Shown: positions 44,676 to 56,084 of the stretch, piece after piece
How the letters are laid out: each line of letters begins with the position of its first letter
Numbering within the stretch: position 1 is the stretch's first letter
Source of the DNA: Cephalotus follicularis
Taxonomy: Eukaryota; Streptophyta; Magnoliopsida; Oxalidales; Cephalotaceae
Length of the DNA stretch: 64,000 nucleotides
Direction: 5' to 3'
Assembly (NCBI GenBank): GCA_001972305.1
Contig: BDDD01005660.1
Coordinates: 1 to 64,000 of the forward strand
Program-made: the position numbers and the translations under genes
The notes under the pieces: model-generated
The model's database searches: none
Told to the model about the DNA's origin: nothing
Seen by the model: only the letters and a program-made list of their open reading frames with translations

Positions 44676-46866
44676 ATGCACGAAAAAGAGGATCCTTCAG
44701 ACCCCGAAAAAGACTTTCTTGGCAGCCAACATTAGTGCATTATTTTCGCAACCCACGATGCGAAAGTATAAAGATCCTGGATGCCCGACAATCGCTTGTG
44801 TTATTGGAAACACCAAAATTGAGCATGCCTTGCTCGATTTAGGAGCAAGTGTGAACTTGTTGCCATCATCGGTCTATGAGACGCTTGGATTAGGAGAGTT
44901 AAGACCTACGACGATGACATTACAATTAGCGGATAGATATGTGAAAGTACCGCGAGGAAAAATCGAGGATGTGTAGATAAAGGTTGGAGAGTTTTTCTTT
45001 CCTGTCGACTTCGTCGTCTTGGACACCCAGCCTGTTGCAAACTTAAATGATCGAATTCCTGTTATCCTTGGAAGGCCTTTCCTCGCTACAATTAATGCGC
45101 TAATCAATTGTCGAAATGGTCTGATGAGATTAAGCTTCGGAAATACGTCTGTGGACTTCAATGTGTTCCGATTAGGTAAGCATGCCAGTGATTTCGATGA
45201 ATTGAATGCAATCCATACCTTTCCCGATTATATTGAGACGCAATTCGACATTGATTTTGATGGAAATTTCAATGATTGCATGCGGGATTTAGAGGATGGC
45301 GATGGAGGTGATTTCATTGATGTGATTAGTATGCATCCATTAGAGCCAGTGGGCCCCTTGTCCACATCCTTGCCTAAACCATCAATTCAGGAGCCTCCGA
45401 AACTTGAACTTAAAGAATTGCCCTCTACATTGAAATACTCGTTTCTAGGTGAAAACCAAACTCTTCCTGTTATTATTTCATCCGAACTTACTCCCAGTCA
45501 GGAAGAGGAGGTTATTGACCTACTCAAGGAAAACAAAGAGGCAATTGGTTGGACGATGGCTGACAACAAAGGAATTAGCCCTTCCATTTGCGAGCATCGC
45601 ATAAATCTCATAGAAGGATCCAAACCTTCTAGAGAACCTCAGCGAAGAGCAAATCCTCTGATGAAAGAAGCCATCCAAAAAGAAATCTTGAAGTGGCTGG
45701 ACAATGGGATCATTTATCCCATTTCGGATAGTCAATGGGTTAGTCCAGTTCACGTTGTTCCAAAGAAATCCGGAGTAACGGTAGTGCAATCCTCCACCGA
45801 TGATTTACTTCCTACGAAAATCGAAACTGGATGGAGGGTGGGCATTGACTACCGAAAGTTGAATACCGGAACCTGGAAAGATCATTTTCCTCTTCCGTTT
45901 ATCGATCAAATGCTAGATAGGTTAGCGGGACATGAGTATTATTGTTTTCTCGATGGGTACTCAGGATACAATCAAATTCCCATCGCTCCGCAAGATCAAG
46001 AGAAAACCACTTTCACATGCCTTTTCGGAACATTTGCTTACCGACGCATGCCGTTTGGTCTTTGCAATGCTCCCGCCACCTTCCAAAGGTGCATGATGAG
46101 TATTTTCTCTGACATGGTGGAAGATTTTCTTGAAGTATTTATGGATGAATTTTCTGTACATGGTTCCTCTTTTTCTCAATGCCTTCATCACCTGAAATTA
46201 GTGCTCGAAAGAAGTCGAGAGGAGAATTTGGTGCTTAATTGGGAAAAGTGAAATTTCATGGTGAAGAAGGGCATTGTTCTTGGACATGTAGTGTCAAAAG
46301 AAGGAATTCAAGTAGATAAAGCAAAAATTGAAGTCATCAAGCATTTACCTCCACCTCATAATGTGAAAGATATCCGAGCATTCCTCGGACATGCTGGTTT
46401 TTATCGAAGGTTCATCAAGGATTTTAGCAAGGTCGCACGCCCCTTGACTTCGCTCCTAGCGAAGGATCAAGATTTAGTTTTCTCTGACAAGTGCCTTGTA
46501 GCAATAGACCCCTTAAAGAAGGAGCTCACTTCCACTCCTATCATTCAGGCACCCATTTGGACTGAGCCTTTTGAGATCATGTGCGATGCTTCCGATAGTG
46601 CCATTGGAGCTGTTCTCGGACAAAGAATGAATAAACTACCGCACGTCATTTATTATGCTAGTAGGACCCTTTCCGATGCGCAATTGAATTACACAACGAC
46701 TGAGAAGGAATTTTTAGCTGTGGTCTTTGCTCTTGAGAAATTTCGTTCATATCTTTTAGGATCACATGTTATCGTGTATACCGATCATGCTGCGATTCGG
46801 CATCTCATGAGTAAAAAGGATGCAAAAGCACGTCTTATCCGATGGGTTCTACTTCTTCAAGAGTTA
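44676..46866 (+). mobile_element. pol: Athila-like pol segment inside the copia LTR
   Basis: Plus strand, no LTRs. Protease: IEHALLDLGASVNLLPSSVY and TMTLQLADRYVKVPRG. An acidic spacer follows. RT: GWRVGIDYRKLNTGTWKDHF, PLPFIDQMLDRLAG, FLDGYSGYNQI, TCLFGTFAYRRMPFGLCNAP and FMDEFSVHGSSF. RNase H: IMCDASDSAIGAVLG, IYYASRTLSDAQLNYTTTEK and VYTDHAAIRHLMSKKDAKAR. It is of the same family as 1-1130. It is flanked by an exact 96-bp direct repeat of copia LTR sequence, not by a 5-bp duplication. Broken in few places. Confidence 0.9.
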
Positions 46867-46961
46867 TACATCCACTTAACCGAAACCAATTCGGTAAACA
46901 ATAAATATAATTTTTTAGTAATCATACCAACGTTGACGGCTCCATCACTTTGCCGCTACGC
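46866..46961. repeat. 96-bp direct repeat, copy 2
   Basis: Second identical copy, directly after the Athila-like pol segment. The LTR continues from here. Confidence 0.95.
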
Positions 46962-49256
46962 GCTTGCGGAAGCAAACGAGGGTCACCTGCTCCACTTCCG
47001 GTTTCCGGCCAGTCTACGAAAATTTCATCCAAGACACCAACGGACACTTGGAGCTCCGATGTACTCGTTGCTGGTGGAGGTAGGGCGATAAGCGCCCTGG
47101 AACGGCGGCGGCACGCTTGGCAGTGGCGGTGAGTCACTGAGTTCGGACTCAGTGACTCTTGGCCTGGACCGACCGAGCCTCCACAGGTCGCCAAGCACCT
47201 GATAAAGCCACTGGTGGCCAAGGAACGCCGTGAATCGCCACGAAAACGGGCGATCACGGCGAACAGTCCCAGTGGGTCGACCCAACCCGGAGAAAACAAG
47301 GTCGCCGTGACATCGGACCGCCACCACTAGCCATGAAATCTCGTGATCTACACAGCTGGACCAAAGACCCGCCGTGAATCAGGGTGGAACGCCGAGCCAC
47401 GGCGCACAGCGCCACAAGTCCACCCGAAGCGCAAAAACTGGCCAAAAAACGGTCGGTCACGCCTAGACTAGGGTCAACCTAAGTAGAGCCGAGGCGGCTC
47501 CACCTACCGTGACCACTGGCGGCAGAAGAGAAGGACGCAACAGTGGGTGACGCGAAAAAGGCATCGTCCAAACCAGAGAGAGAGAGAGAAGAAGAAACGG
47601 GGAGAGAAAGAGGGAGAGGCTTACCGTGGATGAGAGCCGGCCTCTTTCCCCTGCCACCGATGCCCACGACGTCGTCTTCTCCGGCCGGTAGCGCGCACCA
47701 GGCGCCGCAACGCACGCGTGCGTTTCTCCCATATATGGCATGTCTTGTATGCCCAAGGAAGAAAAGAAATAAGACATAAAAAAATTGCTTACTTTCATTT
47801 CTTTTGTCTCTTTTCTTTTTAATTTTATTTAATCAAAACAAAATTTCTCTCTTGGTTTAAAATATGTGCACCCCGCACAACGTATGATAAACATACTCCC
47901 ACTGTGGTATCTCTTGATATATCAATTTGACTATACGGTGGTAAATAAATAAATAAATACCACTAATATCAAATTCAATATATACTAGTTTAAAAACTAG
48001 ATTTTTCGCCAAGCTAGCATGTGTGAAGCATCCATCGCTTTACCAATAATAAGGTGGGACCAGAAAGCCCGGTTTGAATCTGGTATGACTATAAATTTCC
48101 CAGAACATCCTAGGAGTTCTGATACGACTATCCCAATAGTCCCCGACTATTAAAACAACCCCGGTGTGAATCCCATCAACTCCCGGATCCGTAGAATAAA
48201 CTACGTCTATAAGTCAACATCCAATAAACCAGTACTTTATTCAGTCATCGACATATGTGTCATGTATCCTACGTCATACTTGGCTCCGACCGCGACCTAG
48301 GGTTCAGAATAATGTCACCCCTAGGTAAAGTCGCGATAAATATAAATTTACATACGCATCGAGACTTTTGGCAAACATCCCTGAAAACCCCGTTTCCAGT
48401 CTACCTATACCTGATCAGGGTTTTATGAGTCTCAATGGACATAAATAATATAGAGCCGATCACCCTTTATATGGGTGTGACGATACCTTATTGAGAACTC
48501 GCCCATACATCTCAATGAAGCTTCCACAAGGCCCAAAGACAACCCTTTTTCCAGCACGTGGCTAGTGCTGGGGAAGGCAAAAATCAAAGACAAGCAGTCA
48601 CAACACAATGCATGTCAGCCGCTCAGGTCTAACGATACAACGTAGCTCCACGAATGGTCTACTTGTCACCATAGACTATACACTACCGAGGCTATATGAA
48701 ACCTATTGACATAGGTATGACTTTCCAAATAGGTTTCCGATGGTGGGTCTGTTCAGTCTCATGCTCCTTAGCACGAACCCCATATTATGCTTTAGGATAA
48801 ATCCAAATGGTAATGAGATTATCCATCATCCACTAAACCCGAGAGCAAGCATAATACGACAAGTCTTTACAGTTCAACAATTGCCCTAAGAAAGTGAACC
48901 TATGACTTGGAACGTTCTATCAGAAGGGAGTAAGAATCTCATTCTAATAACATCTCAGGCATGAGATCCAACCCCTCGAATGACAGTGCACTATATGTGT
49001 ACTCGGATGACATGGTGATCACCCGATCCATTGAGATGGTTTGGGATATACATATAGCGGGTTACCATTGTTGATTGAATATGCACTATAAAACACAAAA
49101 AGGAATTCAGATTGTATAAATAGAAAGTGTAATATACACACATACAGCTGCCCTACGACTTAAAGAGATATCTCAAGTTAAGGAGTGCACCTCATACATA
49201 CATATATATTTGTGCAGAGCCACCTCGTGGCATGCAGGGACACCACTACTCTAACA

Positions 49257-51836
49257 ATCTCCCACTTGGCCCTCAAGCCATGAAAACCTTTAGCCTAAGC
49301 CAATCGCGCTTCCGCTGTCGCTTAAACACTACTAATGCACATGGCATTGGTCAGTGTGTCTGCCAAAATTTGAAATCGTTCCAAATCTCTCTAGGATAAT
49401 GTTTCCTCTATATACAATCACATAAATCATATAATATAATGATACCATTGCTTAAGTTTAGAGCAGTAAAGAAAGTGGGTTCCATAGCCTGTGCAAAGGC
49501 CCCCCACTGTTATAGACTCTTCCAACTCACACAACACTTTCGTTCAGGACAATCACATATCCTGATACGATATCATGATCATCTATATCACAGATGAAAT
49601 CAAAGTTAACAAAACTCTTATTCAATTCACTATCTTCTCCAGATGTCAAGAAGAAATCCTCAGTCACTCTCAGATCTCTTTGACAATTCCCTGTGCCTTT
49701 CACAGGGATTGAACTGATAATCGACTAGCTATACCCTTAGGCTTGTACGATGTCAGGCCTAGTACAAAGTATGATATTGCATGATATAGCCTATAGCCAA
49801 AGCTTAAGGTAACTAGCTCATACAATACTTTCCTCTGACGTCTCTTTCAACATCATATTGGAAAGATGAATTCCTTGGCTAATAAGTAGTAAGCCAAAAG
49901 CGGAATTCAAAAATCCATACTATATCAGCACCCTGCTGATGTACTGGCTTTGGGAAATTCCGAACAACCTACTTGATCTACTCTTAAGATCTTCATTCTC
50001 AAAACGTAGGAAGTCTCTCCCAAATCCTTTTAGAGAAGTTCTTGGTTAATTGTACTATAGCATGCCTAAAACATTACCAATGTGTAGAATGTCATCTATG
50101 TACAATACTAAGAAAGTGATATCTGGGATATCCTATTTCCGGTAGACTTAAGCCATAGCATCATTTTTGATAAAATCAAAAAAAGATGTTTCAGCTACAG
50201 ATTCTTGTATAAGGTCATACACAAACCTTAGGAGTCAGCACACACTATGTGCTAATGTTCCTTGGATGTAAACCCCTCGGGTTTGGGACATTAAGATGTC
50301 CTCTTCAAGATATTCCTTTTTCAAGGTTATCTTGACATCCTTTTGCCATTTGTTATTTCCATAACGAATGGCAATTACAAGCATTATCCGAAAGGACTTA
50401 ATCACTTCGATTTAAAGGTTTGAACCTTTTCCATTAACGCCCATCTTCCTCTTGAAGATATTTATGCAACCATTGGGAAACTTGACTATGGGAACATTAA
50501 CCAAGTTCCATACTCGGTTGACGTATATGGCGTCCATTTCAGATTTCATGACTCTCAGTCATGCCTAGAAATCAGTGCTCTTCACTGTTTCCTTTGTAGA
50601 TGACAGGATCGTTATCATCGATGACTTTAGATTTATCAGTGCCTTTTGCGAGAAAACCATATTTCTCAGACGCTGTTTAAATCTTGCCTGATCTCCTCTC
50701 ACGAGGAGTTCCTTACAGAGATCCCTTCTCAGGTTGGGATCCTTTCCCAAATCTTGTCTTTAGAGGGTTCCATCTCTAATTCCTCATCGTCCTGTGGGCT
50801 TTCACCAGATAATAACTCACTTAGTTATACCATAATCCCACTGCTTCCTATAAACAGGTATTCCCTCTTGGAATTTTGCAGTACACGAAACAAATATCAT
50901 TTGTTCACCAGGATGGTTGAAATGAAATCCTAAGCACTTCTTAGGATATCCTACAAAAACTACAACGATACGCTCGCGCCTCCAGCTTAGAAGGTTTCTG
51001 CCTTATTACAAAAGACGGATAGCCATTAACCATCTTTGTTTAGGATGGGTTTCCTCCTATTTAATATCTTGAAAGATATGGAGGGCACGAATTTCATAGG
51101 AATCCGGATTAGGATGTACGCTGCCGCTGCAACGCATATTCCCAGAAGGAGATAAGAAGATGAATAAAAGACATAATAGATTTGACATATTATCGAATGT
51201 AAATCCCTCCATTTGGATACATAATCATAGTATGGTGTTACAGAAAGGATACATTTCGAGAAAGAATTCCATTATCTCTCAGATAACCCAAAAATTCAAC
51301 AAAAAGGTATTCGCTTACCCAATCAGAGCGTAATGCTTTAATGGGTTTACCTGTTTGCATTTCTACTTCATGTCTAAATCTCTTAACTCTTCAAAAGATT
51401 CAGATTTGTGTTTCTCCCAAAACACTTACTGAAACCATGATGAATCACAGGTGACGGTAATGAAGTAGTGAAAACCTTCACGTGCATTGTCTAACATTAT
51501 ACCACAAATGTCAGTATAGATATATTACAATATGTCCACTACCTTATCTCCAGTTTTGGAGAAAATAAGATTTGGTCATTACACCAATCAAACATGATGT
51601 ACAAGTTGGAAGGGACTCCCCGTACTGGATGTCTAAAAGTCCATCCTTAACCAAGCGTGTTTATCCAGCCTCGCTAGAATGACCTAATCAATAATGCAAA
51701 AGGTTGTGAAGGGTTTATATCATATTTCTCTCAGAGTCTTTCATTGTTAATTCCTTGCTCAATAGCTGGTGCTATTGTTTGATTAGTATTTAAGACTTAA
51801 AAAACATTATCTAGTTAATCAGTGCCAACTGATACA
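49257..51836 (-). pseudogene. pol: Decayed pol of long-LTR copia element
   Basis: Minus strand. The RT catalytic tract LVLYIDDILHIGN lies at about 50070-50120. An upstream tract resembling MKSEMDAIYVNRVWNLV lies near 50490-50560. RNase H-like sequence lies near 49400-49750 and integrase-like sequence near 51200-51400. No long frame survives. It is heavily broken. Confidence 0.75.
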
Positions 51837-53293
51837 TGTTTAGCATAAAAATGTGTTGTTTTTAATGCATTATTTGTGATATTTTTATGCTTGGAGTAGA
51901 CTACTTTGGTTGTGTTATATTGATTTTCAGGTACAAGTGTTAAATCACCAAAGTGCAAGAATACTACCAAAAAGTGTGTAAAATTGGAGTTAAAAGAGTA
52001 AAGATTTAAGAAATGTCAAATTCTGCAGAAAACGGGGCAAAAGCGTCGATGTCTTTCATTCAAGTCGATATCTTTTCTGGGTTGGACAAATCGCGTCGAC
52101 GTCTTTCAAGAAGAGATCGACGTCTTTTCTGGAAAATGCAACAATCTTCAAAGAGCTATGAAAAAGAAGTCGATGTCTTTTTACAAACACGTCGACGCCT
52201 TTCATGAAGATCGACGTTTTTCAACATTCACATCGATGTCTTTGTGCGAAATTGTCCTGTAACTTTTGGAGCAAAAGAAGTCGACGTCTTTAGTTAAAGA
52301 AGTCGACGTCTTTCTCTCGCATCTCAGCAAGTCGCGATTTTTACTAAAAGAAGTCGACTCCTTTCAAAAAGAAGTCGACGTATTCCTCTGCAGCAGAAAT
52401 AGAAAGATTAGATTTTTGCCTTATTTTGTAACTAGGATTACTTTTATTCCATTTTTGATCAAACTTGTAGTATATAAACAATGTATGGCCGGCTAAAAAC
52501 ATGTAGAGTAGTAGAGTAGTAACCCTAATTTCTTTCATCAATTTAGTTTACTTTTATAATGTTTAGGAGCTAAACCTTTTAAGGTTTTGGGGAAGAACAA
52601 AGCCTAGATTGTTATTGTTTCAATTCCATCAATAAAAATCCTTGAATATTTTATTTGTTCTTCAATATTTCTGCATTCGCACACACTCTGTCTGTCTGAT
52701 TAAAATCCACAAACATCTTGTCGGTGAAGCTTAAAGTTGGTGAATAAATGGTGCTCAATTCAACGGAGTCTACTCAGACGATTTGTCGCAACGAACACAC
52801 TTCGTATAGACCTAGCATGTCTACTCATACGTCTTGCCGCCGTTATCGTTGCCGTACTTCATATAGACCTAGCATGTCTACTCATACGTCTTGTCATCAC
52901 CGCCGCACTCCGTATAGACCTAGCTCTCGTTGTTTATCAAGGTATGATCGTTCAACTCAATGGAATTGTTCAATACAATCTACGGTGAGTTTCTTTACCC
53001 CAAAGCTGTTTCTTTATTATATATTTTCTTTACTTTTATTCATTGCATGTTTTATTTCTTAATGTTTTAAATTCAATGTTTTTTTAATTATTAAAGTCTT
53101 AATTTCTTGTTTTGTTTATTTATTTTCTTTATCATAATTAGGAGTAGTTTTTAATAGTTTATCTCATAAATCGGTATACTTCGCCTAGGTTGGATAAATT
53201 ATAACTAGTTTACGTTTCCCTGCGTTCAACCCGTTACTGCATGATCCGTGCACTTGCGGCTATACATTTTAAAACATTCTTTTTACGTGACCA
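51837..53293 (+). repeat. LTR of reduced Athila-like element
   Basis: 1457 bp, TGTTTAGCATA...ACGTGACCA. The last 127 bp (53164-53290) recur at 53498-53624 almost unchanged. Contains the GTCGACGTCTTT array at 52040-52390 and, near 52760-52925, three copies of a TATAGACCTAGC-centred unit. Confidence 0.82.
52040..52390 (+). repeat. Array of ~12 GTCGACGTCTTT units in Athila-like LTR
   Basis: By eye 12-13 copies of GAAGTCGACGTCTTT or close variants over 350 bp. The core joins two overlapping palindromes, GTCGAC and GACGTC. Open frames across it (VDVFL-type repeats) are a by-product. Confidence 0.85.
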
Positions 53294-53627
53294 AGTTTTT
53301 AGCGCCGTTGCCGGGGAGACGTTTTAAATTAGTTTAGATTTATTCGACTGATTCGTAGTATTTAGTTTAGATTTAAAAAAAAACTGGTTTATTGAACTGT
53401 GAATTTTTCTGCTTTAATTTGTGTTAGTTAGCATAATTAGTTTATTAGTGTGTGCTCTACGTTAATTTTTATTTTTATTTTTTGTTTCTATTTTTCTTCA
53501 TAAATCGGTATACTTCGCCTAGGTTGGATAAATTATAACTAGTTTACGTTTCCCTGCGTTCGACCCGTTACTGCATGATCCGTGCACTTGCGGCTATAAA
53601 TTTTAAAATATTCTTTTTACGTGAATA

Positions 53628-56084
53628 ATACACAACTAGAAAATAATAGCCATTATTCACATGTAATAAACAAAAAGCTCTCAGCTTTATAAAATATACA
53701 TTGAATATGCTAATCAAAGTTTAGAACAAAAGTTATTAACAATGTTTACAAGAGTTTAATCTATATACAAAAGCCACATTGCTTTATACATAAAAATCAA
53801 AATATCCTACAACATAAAAGTAGATCCCCGATCTTCATCTCATCGGTCCATTGCATCCTCAGCTCCTAGCTGCCTAGCTCCTCTTAGCATCCTGCAAAGA
53901 GTTACAAATGTTAGTCTCACAACTTGAGTACATAACCCAAATTGAACTTACATTGTAAGGTAAGTGGAATATAAAAATATGACGGTACCTAACCCCAAGG
54001 TAACATCTGCAATGGAAACAAGAAATTGTTCACAATTTCTCTTCCAGTATCCTAGCTTCCCACACAGAAGCAAGATATCTCCTTAATAAGCTTTTTAATC
54101 CTCTAATGAATATAGTATCCCTAAACCACGTGTAGTGGTTCTTTTTCTTTCTTCCTTATGGGCTCCTTGCCCTTGGAACTAGATCTCTCGATCCACCTCT
54201 CCTTGAGGTTGTTCTAGAAGAAGGAATAGGTATTACAGATTGTCTTGATCCAGACTGGTCAAAAACTACCTTATCACTCCTCGACTGTGTGCCAAACAAC
54301 TCCTCAAGTTGTATCAACACGGCTCATAAGGTCTATGAAGAAATACAGAACGTTTGCCAGTTTGGCATCAAGCCAACACTCACCATGTATTGAAGTCTAT
54401 GATCGTCGTCCCACCACTTAGCCACCCCGACCTTGTGATGGTCAGATGCATTGATCTCTAATATGGAGGTGTCTCAGTCATAACATGAACAACTCTCATG
54501 CTCGTGAGTACTATGCACAACCATTCAAAGAACGTGGATTATGTCGCTTAAAAAAAATATGCCAAATTACGGTGTTGTCTGCCATTTGAGTATATTGAAT
54601 ATGTTATCTAACAACCTATTAGAAGAAACAAGAAAGTAATTTAGCATATCATTCGATTTTATGGTATTACCATAATTCTTGGTCTGTAGTAATTATGGCT
54701 CCTCCCACTATTCTAATCGTATCCCACACCTCCATGTCGAATTCGGGGAGCACCCACTTCCTAGTGGGGATCGGAATCTATTTCGCATATTATGGTCTCC
54801 GCTGGGGCAAACAAACCATAATACCAAATAGGTATGCTTTAAAGGCCAATTTACATTAGGGCCTCACCCTTGATATGCAAGATCCGATACATCATTCGGC
54901 CTCCCGACCCATACAATCCACCGCTGAGCGGCGCTAATAGTATGAACTCAGTATAAGTCCGTACCCACAACCCTCAAAGAAATGAACCAGTTTTGATATC
55001 CACTAGGAGGCTAGTCAGAACAACAAAACTTAGTTATTTCCTTCCAGTGCTACCCCAGCACTGAAATTTAGTAGAATTGGTCATATGGGGGACCTCTGCT
55101 GAGGCAGTGCTATCCCGAACATATCCATACTAGTAAACGAAGGCGTGGAAGGCCAACGATGAGACACCCTTGTGTCCCACCGCTTATGGACTTATTATTT
55201 ACAATTTGGAGGAATTTGAGCTCTCATCAAATTTTAAATTACCAAAGCCATTTATTAAACCAATTTTAATCTTCCAATCCATTTGGAACGGCTGATTATG
55301 CTTGACGTGTTTGGATTGTTTGCAAAATGTAAACATCCATCTCATGCATCCTATGATCTACATAGAAATAAAAATGGCCTGGCTAGGGATTAAAACTATG
55401 AGCGATCACACGAGCGTATGTGATCACTCGGTCTCCTAGGTGAACTATTCAAAACTACTTTATTACAAAATGCTCCATGCATACATGGTCTTCACTTGGT
55501 CTTGCAATTTCCTTAATCTCCTCTTCAAGCTCCTTTGCGATTCCTCTCTTCTTTTATTTACAAAAAATGAAATTTACAAAATACATTTAAAAATAAAGAA
55601 TAGAATACAAATGGAGGGAGAGAGAGAATAACACAAAAAAAAAAGGAAAAAATGGTGCTCGTAGGTAACCATATTACAGACCAAATAAAGTACATGATAA
55701 TAAAGTAAATTTAAACCATCCATAAAAGAAACCAAAAGCTAGGTTCAGTCCCATTGCCTACCATCATGCATAAGACATGTAAATCTATATCCACAATAGA
55801 ATTTAAATAAACACAAGCAATTTCAATTTCCGATGACCAATCGAAATAATCTCAATATTGCCGATATTCCAATAAACTCCCACTAAATTATTTAAAATCT
55901 AGTGTCCCTCGGTTTAAGAAAAACATAATTTTATAAAACAACAATGGGAAGAGAATTAAATTAGAATTTCAGCTACTTTAATCATTCCAAAATAGTCACC
56001 AAAAATCAAAATCGAAGTCCAATTGATATTAAAACGGATCTCTGCCCATAGGTCCCAGGATCGAAACCTAGCTTTGATATCACT
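53628..56084 (-). other. Leader/gag region of long-LTR copia element, no clear gene
   Basis: Between the reduced Athila-like element and the right LTR. No gag domain or long frame could be recognised. The part next to the LTR (55960-56084) reads like the usual leader plus primer site. The rest is decayed or noncoding. Confidence 0.6.

Larger units (their letters stand above)
44418..49256 (-). repeat. Left (3') LTR of long-LTR copia element, with inserted segment
   Basis: Matches 56085-58641 except for 44676-46961, which holds an Athila-like pol segment plus a second copy of 96 bp of the LTR. It is about 2553 bp without that segment. A GC-rich part at 46960-47720 has long minus-strand open frames in both LTR copies, but these show no protein family. 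Confidence 0.9.
51837..53627 (+). mobile_element. Reduced Athila-like element with ATACA duplication
   Basis: One LTR (51837-53293), a primer site for tRNA-Asp (AGCGCCGTTGCCGGGGA, 53301-53317), about 180 bp of leader, and the last ~130 bp of the second LTR (53498-53627). ATACA flanks it (51832-51836 and 53628-53632). No gag or pol remains. The LTR start matches the Athila-like LTR at 3222-3110. Confidence 0.82.

Noticed and set aside
46922-47798. Several 60-140-residue minus-strand open frames, also seen at 56307-57182
   Set aside because: They lie in the GC-rich U5 part of both LTRs of one copia element, are Arg/Pro/Gly-rich and match no family; few stops are expected in GC-rich DNA.
52737-53062. 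Arg/Thr/Ser-rich open frame with repeated TSYRPSMSTHTSC
   Set aside because: Caused by a short tandem repeat inside the Athila-like LTR.
53301-53317. Match to the end of tRNA-Asp
   Set aside because: Not a tRNA gene; it is the primer-binding site after the LTR, and no cloverleaf surrounds it.
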